Of a DNA stretch of 64,000 bases, positions 15,311 through 25,256 are shown piece by piece. The position numbers were made by a program, and so were the translations under genes. Source of the stretch: Nocardioides sp. Soil797. Lineage in GTDB: Bacteria; Actinomycetota; Actinomycetes; Propionibacteriales; Nocardioidaceae. Below the pieces are notes generated by a model, which was given only the letters and a program-made list of their open reading frames with translations, had not been told where the DNA came from and did not search any database. Every line of letters begins with the position of its first letter. Position 1 is the first letter of the stretch. The DNA lies in contig LMSR01000011.1 in the NCBI GenBank assembly GCA_001429555.1, positions 373,462-437,461 on the forward strand, written 5' to 3'.

Positions 15311-18300
15311 TCAGTAGGTCACCTCCTGGGACCGCTTCCGGATCACCGTCACCTCGTCGCGTTGGTTGCCGGTCGGCCCGAGGTAGTTGAACGCGTAGGT
15401 CAGCTGGGCGTAGCCACCGATCAGGTGCGACGGCTTGACCAGCAGCCGGGTCAGCGAGTTGTGGATCCCGCCCCGGTTGCCCGATGTCTCCGCGAGGGGT
15501 ACGTCGATCAGCCGGTCCTGGGCGTGGTGCATGTAGACCGTGCCCTCCGGCATCCGATGGGAGACGATGGCGCGCGCCACCACGACGCCGTTGCGGTTGA
15601 CCGCCTCGATCCAGTCGTTGTCGGCCACGCCCACCTTGTCGGCATCGGCGTCGCTCATCCAGATGGTCTGCCCGCCCCGGGAGAGCGAGAGCATGAACAG
15701 GTTGTCCTGGTACTCGGAGTGGATCGACCACTTGTTGTGCGGGGTCAGGTAGCGCACGGTGACCCCGAGCTCGCCCACGTCACCCAGCTCGGGCTCGCTG
15801 AAGAGTGCCCCCATGTTGAGCGGTGGCCGGAAGACCGGCAGCGACTCCCCCAGCTCGCTCATCCAGTCGTGGTCGAGATAGAAGGTCTGCCGCCCGGTCA
15901 GGGTGTGCCACGGCTTGAGGCGCTCGACGTTGATGGTGAACGGCGAATAGCGCCTGCCGCCGGTCTCGGAGCCCGACCACTCGGGCGAGGTGATCACCGG
16001 CTGTGGCGAGGCCTGGGTGTCGGCGAAGGAGATCTGCCGGCCCTCGTTCTCCGCGGCAAGGTCGTGCAGCTGGGTGCCGGTGCGGGCCTCCAGCTTCTTG
16101 AAGCCCTGCACCGCCAGCTCACCGTTGGTGGTGCCCGACAGCGCGAGGATGGCCTCGCACACATGCACGTCGCGCACCAGCGAGGGCCGTCCGTCGGCAA
16201 CGCCGCCGCGGATCGCGCCGTTCTTCGACTTCAAGTGCGCCAGGGGCGTGGCCAAGTCGAAGGTGATGCCCTTGGTGGTCGCTCCGAGCGTGTCGAGGAG
16301 CGGCCCCACGGCGTCGTACTTCTGCGCGACCGCACCGTAGTCGCGCTCGACCTCCACCAGCTTCGGCAGGGTGACCCCGGGCACCGGCTCGCACTCGCCG
16401 AGCTTCCAGTCCAGCACCACACCGTGGGGGTTGGCCATGGCGTCGGGAGTGTCGTGGGTCAGCGGCAGCGCCACCACGTCCTTGCGTACGCCGAGCCGCG
16501 GGCCGGCCAGCTCGGAGAACTTCTGCGCGATCACCCGCCAGGTGTCCCAGTCGGAGCGGGTCTGCCACGGCGGAGCGATGGCCGGGTTGAAGGAGTGCAC
16601 GAAGGGGTGCATGTCGGTGCTGCTCAGGTCGTACTTCTCGTACCAGGTCGCGGCGGGGAGCACGATGTCGCTGAAGATCGTCGTGGAGGTCTGCCGGAAG
16701 TCGAGGGTGAACAGCAGGTCGAGCTTGCCCTCGGGGGCCTCCTCGGCCCAGGCCACGTCACGCGGCCGCTTGCTCTCGGGCGCCTCGGTGGCCCGCACCG
16801 ACGAGGTGGTGCCCAACAGGTGCTTGAGGAAGTACTCGTTGCCCTTGGCCGAGGAGCCGAGCAGGTTGGCCCGCCAGATGGCCAGGATGCGTGGGAAGTT
16901 GGCCGGGTCGTCGGGGTTCTCGCCCGCGAAGCCCAGCTCGCCCGACTTCAGCTGGTCGACCACGTGCTCGGCGGTCGGTCGGCCGGCCGCGGCGGCTTCG
17001 TCGCAGACGTCGAGAGGGTTGCGGTCGAAGGTCGGGTAGGACGGCATCCACCCCATCCGCGCGCTCTTCGCGATCACGTCGGCGGTGGCGAGGCCGGTGA
17101 ACCGACCCGTGCCGGTGCCCGACGACAAGGTGTCCGCGGCGAAGTGGTCGTAGCGGAACTGGTCGGTGTGGAGGTACCAGTAGGCGGTCTGGATCATGTT
17201 GCGCGGCGGGCGGCTCCAGTCGAGCGCGTTGGCGAGGTTGGTGTAGCCGGTGATCGGCCGCACCTTCTCCTGGCCGACGTAGTGCGCCCAGCCGCCCCCG
17301 TTGACCCCCTGACACCCGGTCAACGTGGTCAGTGCCAGGAACGCCCGATAGATCGTGTCGGAGTGGAACCAGTGGTTGGTGCCCGCCCCCATCAGGATCA
17401 TCGAGCGCCCCTTGGACTCCTCCGCGTTCTGGGCGAACTCGCGGGCGATCCGAGCCACGGCCGACGCGGGCACGCCGGTGATCGGCTCCTGCCAGGCCGG
17501 GGTGTAGGGCGCCTCCGCGTCGTCGTACGCCGCCCCGACGCCGTACTGCGCCAGCATCAGGTGGTAGACGGTGGTGACCAGCCGCCCCTCCACCGTGCGC
17601 ACCGGCAGGTCACGCACCACCTCGCCGGGGGTCCCGTCGAGCTCGCCGAAGCGGGGCAGGCTCACCTCGCGGGTGCTGCCGGCGGTGTCGTCGAGGGCCA
17701 GCTTGGGCTCGATGCCCTGGAGGTCGAGGTTCCACCGTCCTTCTCCGGACTCTCCGAACCGATGGCCCAGCGCGCCGTTGGGCACCACCGGCTCGTCGCT
17801 GCGGGCATCGAGCAGCACGCACTTGAAAGCCGCGTTCTCCTCGTGCTGGTGGGCCGGCAGGTCGGCAGCGGTGAGCATCTTGCCCGGGGTCAGCCGGCCG
17901 TCGTCGGCCTCCTCCAGCTGCACCAGGAACGGCAGGTCGGTGAACCGCTTGACGTAGTCGTCGAAGTAGGGCGTCGTGCGGTCGACGAAGAACTCCTTGA
18001 GCACCACGTGGCCCATCGCCAGGGCGAGTGCTCCGTCGGTGCCGGGCCGGGCCGGCAGCCACTCGTCGGCGAACTTCACGTTGTCGGCGTAGTCGGGCGA
18101 GACCGCGACCACCTTCTGCCCGCGGTAGCGGGCCTCGACCATCCAGTGGGCGTCAGGGGTGCGGGTCACCGGCACGTTGGAGCCCCACATGATCAGGTAG
18201 CCGGCATCCCACCAGTCGCCGGACTCCGGCACGTCGGTCTGGTCGCCGAAGACCTGCGGGGAGGCGACCGGCAGATCGGCGTACCAGTCGTAGAAGCTGA

Positions 18301-18994
18301 GCATCGATCCGCCGACGAGCTGGGTGAAGCGGGCGCCGGAGGCGTGGGAGACCATCGACATCGCGGGGATCGGTGAGAAGCCGGCGACCCGGTCGGGACC
18401 CCACTTCTCGATGGTGTGCACGTAGGCGGCCGCGATCATCTCGGTGGCCTCGTCCCAGCCGGCCCGGACCAGGCCGCCCTTTCCGCGTGCCTGCTGGTAG
18501 GCCTTGCGTCGCATCGGGTGGTCGACCAGGTGGGCCCAGGCCTTCACCGGGTCGCCGTCGTGCTGCTTCTTCGCCTCGCGATACATCTGCAGCAGCACGC
18601 CGCGCACGTAGGGGTAGCGCACCCGGGTCGGTGAGTAGGTGTACCAGGAGAACGCGGCACCCCGGGGGCATCCGCGCGGCTCGTAGTCGGGGCGGTCGGC
18701 CCCGGCCGAGGGATAGTCGGTCTGCTGGGTCTCCCAGGTGATGATGCCGTCCTTGACGTAGACCTTCCAAGAGCACGACCCGGTGCAGTTGACCCCGTGC
18801 GTCGAGCGCACCACCTTGTCGTGGCTCCACCGGTCGCGGTAGAAGTCGTCGGCCTCGCGACCACCCTTGCGGGTCAGCGTGCGCAGGTCGGCCGACACGA
18901 CCCCCTTGGTGAAGTAGCGCCTGGTGCCGACCAGCTTGTCGATCAGCGGGCTGTCGAGGCCGGTGGTCCGGTCGGCGGTCCGGTCAGTGGTCAC
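15311..18994 (-). CDS. narG: Respiratory nitrate reductase alpha subunit (Mo-bisMGD catalytic)
   Basis: A 1227-residue catalytic subunit, close to the usual length of about 1230-1250. The FS0 cluster region reads HGVNCTGSCSWKVYVKDG with the later Cys in PRGCPRGAAFSWY; the His as first ligand is characteristic of NarG. YDWYADLPVASPQVFG holds the segment expected to supply the Mo-ligand Asp. The GTG at 18994 is chosen because AGGAGGAG lies six bases upstream and it overlaps the narK stop (GTGA); about 108 residues of open frame upstream are spurious. It reduces nitrate to nitrite on the cytoplasmic face. Confidence 0.96.
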   Translation of the reverse strand: MTTDRTADRTTGLDSPLIDKLVGTRRYFTKGVVSADLRTLTRKGGREADDFYRDRWSHDKVVRSTHGVNCTGSCSWKVYVKDGIITWETQQTDYPSAGADRPDYEPRGCPRGAAFSWYTYSPTRVRYPYVRGVLLQMYREAKKQHDGDPVKAWAHLVDHPMRRKAYQQARGKGGLVRAGWDEATEMIAAAYVHTIEKWGPDRVAGFSPIPAMSMVSHASGARFTQLVGGSMLSFYDWYADLPVASPQVFGDQTDVPESGDWWDAGYLIMWGSNVPVTRTPDAHWMVEARYRGQKVVAVSPDYADNVKFADEWLPARPGTDGALALAMGHVVLKEFFVDRTTPYFDDYVKRFTDLPFLVQLEEADDGRLTPGKMLTAADLPAHQHEENAAFKCVLLDARSDEPVVPNGALGHRFGESGEGRWNLDLQGIEPKLALDDTAGSTREVSLPRFGELDGTPGEVVRDLPVRTVEGRLVTTVYHLMLAQYGVGAAYDDAEAPYTPAWQEPITGVPASAVARIAREFAQNAEESKGRSMILMGAGTNHWFHSDTIYRAFLALTTLTGCQGVNGGGWAHYVGQEKVRPITGYTNLANALDWSRPPRNMIQTAYWYLHTDQFRYDHFAADTLSSGTGTGRFTGLATADVIAKSARMGWMPSYPTFDRNPLDVCDEAAAAGRPTAEHVVDQLKSGELGFAGENPDDPANFPRILAIWRANLLGSSAKGNEYFLKHLLGTTSSVRATEAPESKRPRDVAWAEEAPEGKLDLLFTLDFRQTSTTIFSDIVLPAATWYEKYDLSSTDMHPFVHSFNPAIAPPWQTRSDWDTWRVIAQKFSELAGPRLGVRKDVVALPLTHDTPDAMANPHGVVLDWKLGECEPVPGVTLPKLVEVERDYGAVAQKYDAVGPLLDTLGATTKGITFDLATPLAHLKSKNGAIRGGVADGRPSLVRDVHVCEAILALSGTTNGELAVQGFKKLEARTGTQLHDLAAENEGRQISFADTQASPQPVITSPEWSGSETGGRRYSPFTINVERLKPWHTLTGRQTFYLDHDWMSELGESLPVFRPPLNMGALFSEPELGDVGELGVTVRYLTPHNKWSIHSEYQDNLFMLSLSRGGQTIWMSDADADKVGVADNDWIEAVNRNGVVVARAIVSHRMPEGTVYMHHAQDRLIDVPLAETSGNRGGIHNSLTRLLVKPSHLIGGYAQLTYAFNYLGPTGNQRDEVTVIRKRSQEVTY

Positions 18995-20223
18995 GAGGCT
19001 CCTCCTGCGGTGCGTCGTACGACGGTGAGGGTGAGGACCAGGGTGAGGGCGGCGGTGATCGCCAACAGCAGCAGACCGAGCATGTAGGAGTCGGTGCGGC
19101 CGTAGATGTAGCCCATCAACAGCGGCGGGACGAAGCCACCGAGCCCACCGGCGGCACCGACGAGCCCGGTCACGCCGCCCACCTTGGCCGGATCGGTGGT
19201 CTGCGCGATCAGGCCGAACGTGGCCCCACTCCCGGCTCCGAGGGCGGCGGCCATCAGCAGGAACGCGGTGGTTCCGCGCACGTCCATCGGCGGGTTGGTG
19301 GCGGCGACGGCGGCACACACCGTGGTCAGTGCGAAGCAGACGGCCAGCACCGTCACTGCTTCGAAACGATCACACAGGACGCCGCCGACCGTGCGCATCA
19401 CGACCGCGACCACCACGAAGCCGGCCATCCGGGTGCTGGCGTCGGAGGCGGTGAGATCGTGGGCGGTGATCAGGTAGGCGGGCAGGTAGACGGAGAAGGC
19501 GACGTAGCCACCGAACGAGACGGCGTAGAGGATGCCGGCCTGCCAGGTGATCGGCAGGCCGACGTTGGCCCGGATCCGGGTGAGCATCGGGGTGGTCACC
19601 ACCGTGCGACCGGGCGCGTCACGCATCAGCAGCCAGGCGGCCACGGCGTACGCCGCCAGCACGACGGCGGTGATCAGGAACGGGGCCCGGTGCCCGGCGC
19701 CGTCCCAGATGTGCACCGTGGTGAGCGCGCTGATCGCCGTGCCTCCCATACCGGCGCCGAAGATGCCTGTGGCGGTCCCCCGCTTCTCCGGCGGGAACCA
19801 GGCGTTGACAAAGGGCACCCCGACGGCGAACACGGTGCCGGAGATGCCGAGGAAGAATCCCCCGAAAAGGATCAGGGCATAGGAGTCGAGGGCGAAGAAC
19901 GCGAGGAACAGGACCGGCACGATCGACATCGCCGAGACCAGCGGGAACATCACCCGGCCGCCGAACCGGTCGGTGAGGGCTCCCACCGGGATCCGGCCCA
20001 GGGAGCCGACCAGCACCGGGACGGCCACCAGCAGGGCGACGTCGGACTCGGAGAGCTGGCCGAGCTGGCCACTCGCCCGGAACTTGGGACCCAGTGGGCT
20101 GAGCAGTGCCCAGGCCCAGAAGTTCACCGCGAAGCCGACCGTCGCGAGAGCCAGCATCAGCCAGGGTGACCCGCGGCGCACGGCGGAATCCGGCGTGTCG
20201 GTCGTGCCCTCGGGTGACGTCAC
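18991..20223 (-). CDS. narK: NarK-family nitrate/nitrite MFS transporter
   Basis: A 410-residue protein with twelve predicted membrane helices. The nitrate signature is present in the form GISGTVFAVGVPFVNAWFP in the first half and GAGSGATFGLIAQTT / GLVGAAGGLGGFVPP in the second half. It brings nitrate in and/or exports nitrite for the NarGHI enzyme. The GTG at 20223 follows GAGGAGGAGGG. It is the first gene of the operon, so the region just upstream should hold the nar promoter; an inverted repeat lies there. Confidence 0.93.
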   Translation of the reverse strand: MTSPEGTTDTPDSAVRRGSPWLMLALATVGFAVNFWAWALLSPLGPKFRASGQLGQLSESDVALLVAVPVLVGSLGRIPVGALTDRFGGRVMFPLVSAMSIVPVLFLAFFALDSYALILFGGFFLGISGTVFAVGVPFVNAWFPPEKRGTATGIFGAGMGGTAISALTTVHIWDGAGHRAPFLITAVVLAAYAVAAWLLMRDAPGRTVVTTPMLTRIRANVGLPITWQAGILYAVSFGGYVAFSVYLPAYLITAHDLTASDASTRMAGFVVVAVVMRTVGGVLCDRFEAVTVLAVCFALTTVCAAVAATNPPMDVRGTTAFLLMAAALGAGSGATFGLIAQTTDPAKVGGVTGLVGAAGGLGGFVPPLLMGYIYGRTDSYMLGLLLLAITAALTLVLTLTVVRRTAGGAS

Positions 20224-20254
20224 TTGAGGACCCTCCTCCTCATCAACCTCACAC

Positions 20255-20276
20255 CACCATGGCAGAAACCATGGTG
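20255..20276. promoter_or_regulatory. Inverted repeat upstream of the nar operon
   Basis: A perfect 8-base inverted repeat, CACCATGG-N6-CCATGGTG, 32 bases before the narK start and 36 bases past the lipoprotein stop. It does not look like an FNR box (TTGAT-N4-ATCAA). It is a candidate operator or a short terminator for the upstream gene. Confidence 0.45.
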
Positions 20277-20311
20277 CTGGCGTAAGACCTACTGCGGAGT
20301 GGAGTCCAGCG

Positions 20312-20833
20312 TCAGCGAGAGGTGAGCTCGCTCGGCAGCAGCGACTTCAGCTCGGAGGGAAGGTCCTTCAGCGCCGGGATGATGTCGGCGACGAGGTTCT
20401 TGCCGCAGGTCTTGGTGAGGTACGCCGCGAGCGAGTTAACGTTGCTGCGCTGGGTCGAACTGAGGCCTTGGTAGGCCTTCAGCGCCGTCGAGGCCCGGTC
20501 GAGCTTCGGCGCGATGTCGATCAGCACCTGGATCCCAGCGACGGCTTCCTTCGACATGTCCTCGGGCAGGCCATTGGCCACCACCTGCGCCACCTGCTGG
20601 AGGACCTGGTCCGACGAGCTCCCGTGGAGCGCCTCCTGGGCGTCCTCGCAGAACTGCTTGCCGGTGACTGCCTGCGTGGTCTGCGCGGTCGGGGACTCGC
20701 TGGGATCGGTCGACTGCGTCGCTGAGCTGGACTCGCTCGCCTTGGAGTCGGGCTTGTCCTTGTCGTCGTCACCACAACCAGCGGTCAGGGTGAGCGCGAG
20801 AAGGAGCGGGACGGCCACGAGAGATCTGCGCAT
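20312..20833 (-). CDS. Putative secreted lipoprotein
   Basis: A 173-residue protein starting MRRSLVAVPLLLALTLTAGC; the lipobox LTAGC puts the acylated Cys at residue 20. A Ser/Asp/Lys-rich linker (about 21-60) is followed by a small mostly helical domain with Cys residues in FCEDAQEAL and KTCGKNL that may form a disulfide. No known family is recognised. The ATG at 20833 is preferred to the longer frame because it gives the signal peptide. It lies between groEL and narK on the same strand, with separate function likely. Confidence 0.75.
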   Translation of the reverse strand: MRRSLVAVPLLLALTLTAGCGDDDKDKPDSKASESSSATQSTDPSESPTAQTTQAVTGKQFCEDAQEALHGSSSDQVLQQVAQVVANGLPEDMSKEAVAGIQVLIDIAPKLDRASTALKAYQGLSSTQRSNVNSLAAYLTKTCGKNLVADIIPALKDLPSELKSLLPSELTSR

Positions 20834-20869
20834 GACGGCGATTCTAGGCGGCCGGCCGCGGCGAGGCAC

Positions 20870-20960
20870 GTGGCGGCCGGCGTGGCCGGCGTAAGTGATT
20901 GCTGGCGTGGTCGGCGTACGCGGCGGCCGGCGTGGCGGGCGTGCGTGGCGGGCGTGGCGG
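20870..20960. repeat. Degenerate GGCGTGGC-rich direct repeats
   Basis: Imperfect repeats of a GTGGCCGGCGTA-like motif fill the stretch between the lipoprotein start and repeat C copy 1. No gene is seen here; the promoter of the lipoprotein gene must lie in or beyond it. Confidence 0.5.
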
Positions 20961-20964
20961 CGTA

Positions 20965-21041
20965 CTGCCCGGCCGAAATGGGAACTGCCCGGCCGAAATT
21001 TCGGCCGGGCAGTTCCACTTTCACCGGGTACCCGGTGAAAG
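20965..21041. repeat. Repeat family C, copy 1 (double palindrome)
   Basis: A leading CCCGGCCGAAAT half-element is followed by a perfect 32 bp palindrome at 20983-21014 centred on AAATTT and a perfect 24 bp palindrome at 21018-21041 centred on GGTACC. It lies 38 bases past the groEL stop, where it could terminate groEL transcription. Copies 2 and 3 are at 32200-32281 and 57711-57793. Confidence 0.85.
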
Positions 21042-21079
21042 GTGAGGCAAGGGTGGAGCGTGGGGCAGGTGCGGACGGA

Positions 21080-22873
<1,794 letters not shown>

Positions 22874-22876
22874 TCA

Positions 22877-22906
22877 TGTTTAGCACTCGACCCAAGAGAG
22901 TGCAAA
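22877..22906 (-). promoter_or_regulatory. CIRCE operator 1 overlapping the groEL promoter
   Basis: TTAGCACTC (22880-22888), a 9-base spacer and GAGTGCAAA (22898-22906) form a near-consensus HrcA operator. Read on the minus strand, TTGCAC (22905-22900) and TAAACA (22882-22877), 17 bases apart, look like -35 and -10 elements, so bound HrcA would cover the promoter. The leader to the ATG is about 150 bases. Confidence 0.85.
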
Positions 22907-22922
22907 TGGTCTCGGCATCGAT

Positions 22923-23008
22923 CCTTGCCGGTTCGGCCGTCAAGGATCGCCGGTTCGGCCGTCAAGGATTGCCAGTTCGCGCATCAACGATCGCCAGTTC
23001 GCGACAAC
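22923..23008 (-). repeat. Repeat family A, locus 2 (four units)
   Basis: Four tandem units of about 22 bases on the minus strand. The first one codes the last residues and the stop codon of the ATP-grasp gene (ending RTGDR, then TGA). The array then fills the space up to the groEL promoter region. Confidence 0.85.
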
Positions 23009-23844
23009 ACGAGGTCGGCGAAGGGCTCCGCGTTCTCGGGGAGTACGTCGAGATAGAGGCCGGGCTCGATCAGCTCCAGCTCACTGACCGCCAGATCGCC
23101 ATCCGCCAAGCGCATCATGTCGACCCGGGCATAGTCCAAGGTCCTACCCGTGATCCGGCTCGCCGCCTCGACCGCGTCGAGGGCGAGCGCGGCATGCTCC
23201 GGCCCGATCGGCACGGGATGGCTGTGGCCGCCGTACTCCTCGTGCACCCGGATCTCGCCGTCCCCCGGGAGCTTGTGCACCTGGGAGGCGACCTCGCCGC
23301 CGATCACGAAGACCGACGCCTCCCCCTCGGTGCGGACGGACTCGACCAACGGCTGCACCACCCACGGCCCGGCGGTCAGTCCGGAGAGTCGCTGGTCGTC
23401 GGTGGACTCGGCGACCACGACGCCGACACCGGACGCACCGACGCGACCCTTGATCACGACCGGGCCGTGTCGCTCGAGGGCCGCCTGCAGGCCGCCGCGC
23501 AGGTCGCCGTCGTCGAGCAACCCGGTGGGTACGACGCGAACGTGCTCGCCCAGCTCGACGAGATAGGACTTGTCGGCGTTCCACGCGAAGACGTCGGCGC
23601 CGTTGAGCAGCCCGGCCTCTTCGTCGACCCGGCGAGCCCAGGCCAGGAAGTCGTCGAGCCGACGGTGGTAGTCCCAGGTCGCCCGGACGGCCACGACGTC
23701 AGCCGCTGCCCAGTCGACGCCGGTGTCGTCCCAGCTGACCCACCGGAACTCGATGCCACGCTCGGTCAGCGCTGACCCCAGGACGTCCGCGCCCGGCTCT
23801 CCATCGGGGAGCAGGGAGAAGGTCACCAGGAGCGCACGGGTCAC
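22984..23844 (-). CDS. ATP-grasp domain protein
   Basis: A 286-residue enzyme of the ATP-grasp fold, probably a carboxylate-amine or similar ligase. GPVVIKGRVGASGVGVVV (about 130-147) is the ATP-binding lysine and glycine loop, WVVQPLVESVRTEGEASVFV is the hinge region, and DYARVDMMR with SELELIEPGLYLD carries the metal-binding acidic residues. The substrate is unknown. The GTG at 23844 lies 10 bases after the cupin stop, so the two are probably one operon. The C-terminal SRTGDR and stop codon are encoded by a family A repeat unit. Confidence 0.8.
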   Translation of the reverse strand: MTRALLVTFSLLPDGEPGADVLGSALTERGIEFRWVSWDDTGVDWAAADVVAVRATWDYHRRLDDFLAWARRVDEEAGLLNGADVFAWNADKSYLVELGEHVRVVPTGLLDDGDLRGGLQAALERHGPVVIKGRVGASGVGVVVAESTDDQRLSGLTAGPWVVQPLVESVRTEGEASVFVIGGEVASQVHKLPGDGEIRVHEEYGGHSHPVPIGPEHAALALDAVEAASRITGRTLDYARVDMMRLADGDLAVSELELIEPGLYLDVLPENAEPFADLVLSRTGDR

Positions 23845-23854
23845 CGGACGAGGA

Positions 23855-24190
23855 TCAGTTCCCACGGGTGGCGACGGTGAGCAGCACCGCGGCATCGGTG
23901 AGGGCCTCGAGATCGTGGCGCTCCGACGGGATGAGGAGGTAGTCGCCCTCGACGCCCTCCCACGTCGAGCCACCGGCATGCAGTCGCACCTCGCCACGCA
24001 GCACCTGCAGGGTCGCTTCTCCGGGTGATTCGTGCTCGCCGAGCGAGTTCCCCGCAGCAAGGGCGATCACTGTCTGGCGCAGGTCGTGCTCACGGCCGCC
24101 GTGCACCGTGGTCGCTGATCGGCCGGCGGATGCCGATCGCGCGGTCTCCAGTTGGGTGTCGACCAGCTGCGTCAATGATGTGCTCTCCAT
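23855..24190 (-). CDS. Small cupin-domain protein
   Basis: A 111-residue single-domain cupin. LGEHESPGEATLQVLRGEVRLH (about 50-72) is cupin motif 1, but with few metal-binding residues (one His, two Glu), and SERHDLEALTDAAVLL is motif 2. Such proteins often bind small ligands or metal. It is the first gene of a pair with the ATP-grasp enzyme. Specific function unknown. Confidence 0.75.
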   Translation of the reverse strand: MESTSLTQLVDTQLETARSASAGRSATTVHGGREHDLRQTVIALAAGNSLGEHESPGEATLQVLRGEVRLHAGGSTWEGVEGDYLLIPSERHDLEALTDAAVLLTVATRGN

Positions 24191-24270
24191 GAGTCCACTG
24201 TAGGGCTAGGTGTCGAACGCCACCGGGGTCGTGCGCGAACTGCTGGCACCGGGTGACAGCAGGTCGCGCG

Positions 24271-25098
24271 TCAGTGCGGCAAGGCCGGCGCGTGATGGCC
24301 GAAGGGCACCTGCTCGGCGACGCCGAGGGCGGCCAGCACCGATGGCAGGACGGCCTTGGCGGTCCGCTTGTAGCCCACCGACGACGGGTGGAACCGGTCC
24401 AGGCTGAACATCTCGTCGGGGTTGGTGATGAAGAACGGGCCCACGACCTCGGCCAACGAGACGGCTCGTGCACCCAGCGCGAGAGCGGTCTCACGCTGGG
24501 CCGCGGCCAGCTGCCTGGAAGCACGGGAACCCAACGCACGCAGGGGTTGTGGCACCAGTCGCAGCATGCCGAGGTCGGGACACGTGCCGACCACGACAGC
24601 CGTCCCTCTCTCCTGCAGGTCCGCAATGCACTTTTCCAGATGGGCCACGGACTCGCTCGTCGAGATACGGTGGGTGACGTCGTTGCCGCCGACGATCACC
24701 AGGGCGACGTCGGCGCGGTACGACGGCTCTAGCGTGGCCAGCTGCTCGGCCAGCATCGAGCTCTCCGAGCCCACCTGCGCGACAGTGTGCAGCCGAACCG
24801 AACGCTGGGTCGCCTTGGCGACGTACTTCGCCAGCCGCGCTCCCGGGGTGTGGCTGGGCAGCTCGGCGCCGAGTCCGGCCGCGATCGAGTCACCCACGAC
24901 GAGCAGGTGGATCGGGTCGCCATACCTCTTCTTGAAGGTGCGATCGGCGTCGAGCGCGTCCTCGCCGAGCGGCTTGCCGATGACCGCACGGGCCTGCGCG
25001 GCCTGGTGACGCAGCAGCTGACGCGAGCCCACGACGAAGCCGGCCGAACCGGCCAGCCCGACGGCCGCGCCGGTGATCAGCTTGCTCCTGGTCGACAT
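24271..25098 (-). CDS. SGNH/GDSL-family hydrolase
   Basis: A 275-residue esterase or lipase-like protein. An N-terminal hydrophobic segment (ITGAAVGLAGSAGFVVGS) suggests export or a membrane anchor. Block I is VVGDSIAAGLG with the catalytic Ser, block III is VIVGGNDVTHR with Asn, and block V is LDRFHPSSVGY with the Asp-His pair. GGAGGGA before the ATG at 25098 decides the start. Likely hydrolyses an ester of lipid or cell-wall glycan; the substrate is unknown. Confidence 0.85.
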   Translation of the reverse strand: MSTRSKLITGAAVGLAGSAGFVVGSRQLLRHQAAQARAVIGKPLGEDALDADRTFKKRYGDPIHLLVVGDSIAAGLGAELPSHTPGARLAKYVAKATQRSVRLHTVAQVGSESSMLAEQLATLEPSYRADVALVIVGGNDVTHRISTSESVAHLEKCIADLQERGTAVVVGTCPDLGMLRLVPQPLRALGSRASRQLAAAQRETALALGARAVSLAEVVGPFFITNPDEMFSLDRFHPSSVGYKRTAKAVLPSVLAALGVAEQVPFGHHAPALPH

Positions 25099-25220
25099 CG
25101 CATTCCCTCCACCTCGCTCCACTCCCCTCCGTTGAACCATCCGGACGCGACCGCTCGAACAACCCCGGATGACGTGGACATGAAGTTGGCGGAATGGGTC
25201 CCATCACCCATCGGGATTCC

Positions 25221-25234
25221 GAGAACAAGTTCTA
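25221..25234. promoter_or_regulatory. KstR-like operator before fadD
   Basis: GAGAACAAGTTCTA matches the KstR consensus TnnAACnnGTTnnA except at the first base, and contains the palindrome AGAAC-AA-GTTCT. It lies 23 bases before the acyl-CoA synthetase start and about 120 bases before the divergent SGNH hydrolase gene. A perfect match occurs before the GMC oxidoreductase gene. Confidence 0.6.
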
Positions 25235-25256
25235 GGAACGCGGGTAACCTGCCGAT

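Noticed and set aside
13816-15390. 524-codon open frame on the plus strand
   Set aside because: Antisense to narH; composition is typical of shadow frames.
15107-18376. 1089-codon open frame on the plus strand
   Set aside because: It lies antisense to narG and part of narH, whose domains are certain. The translation is a low-complexity Arg/Gly/Val-rich product of high-GC antisense DNA.
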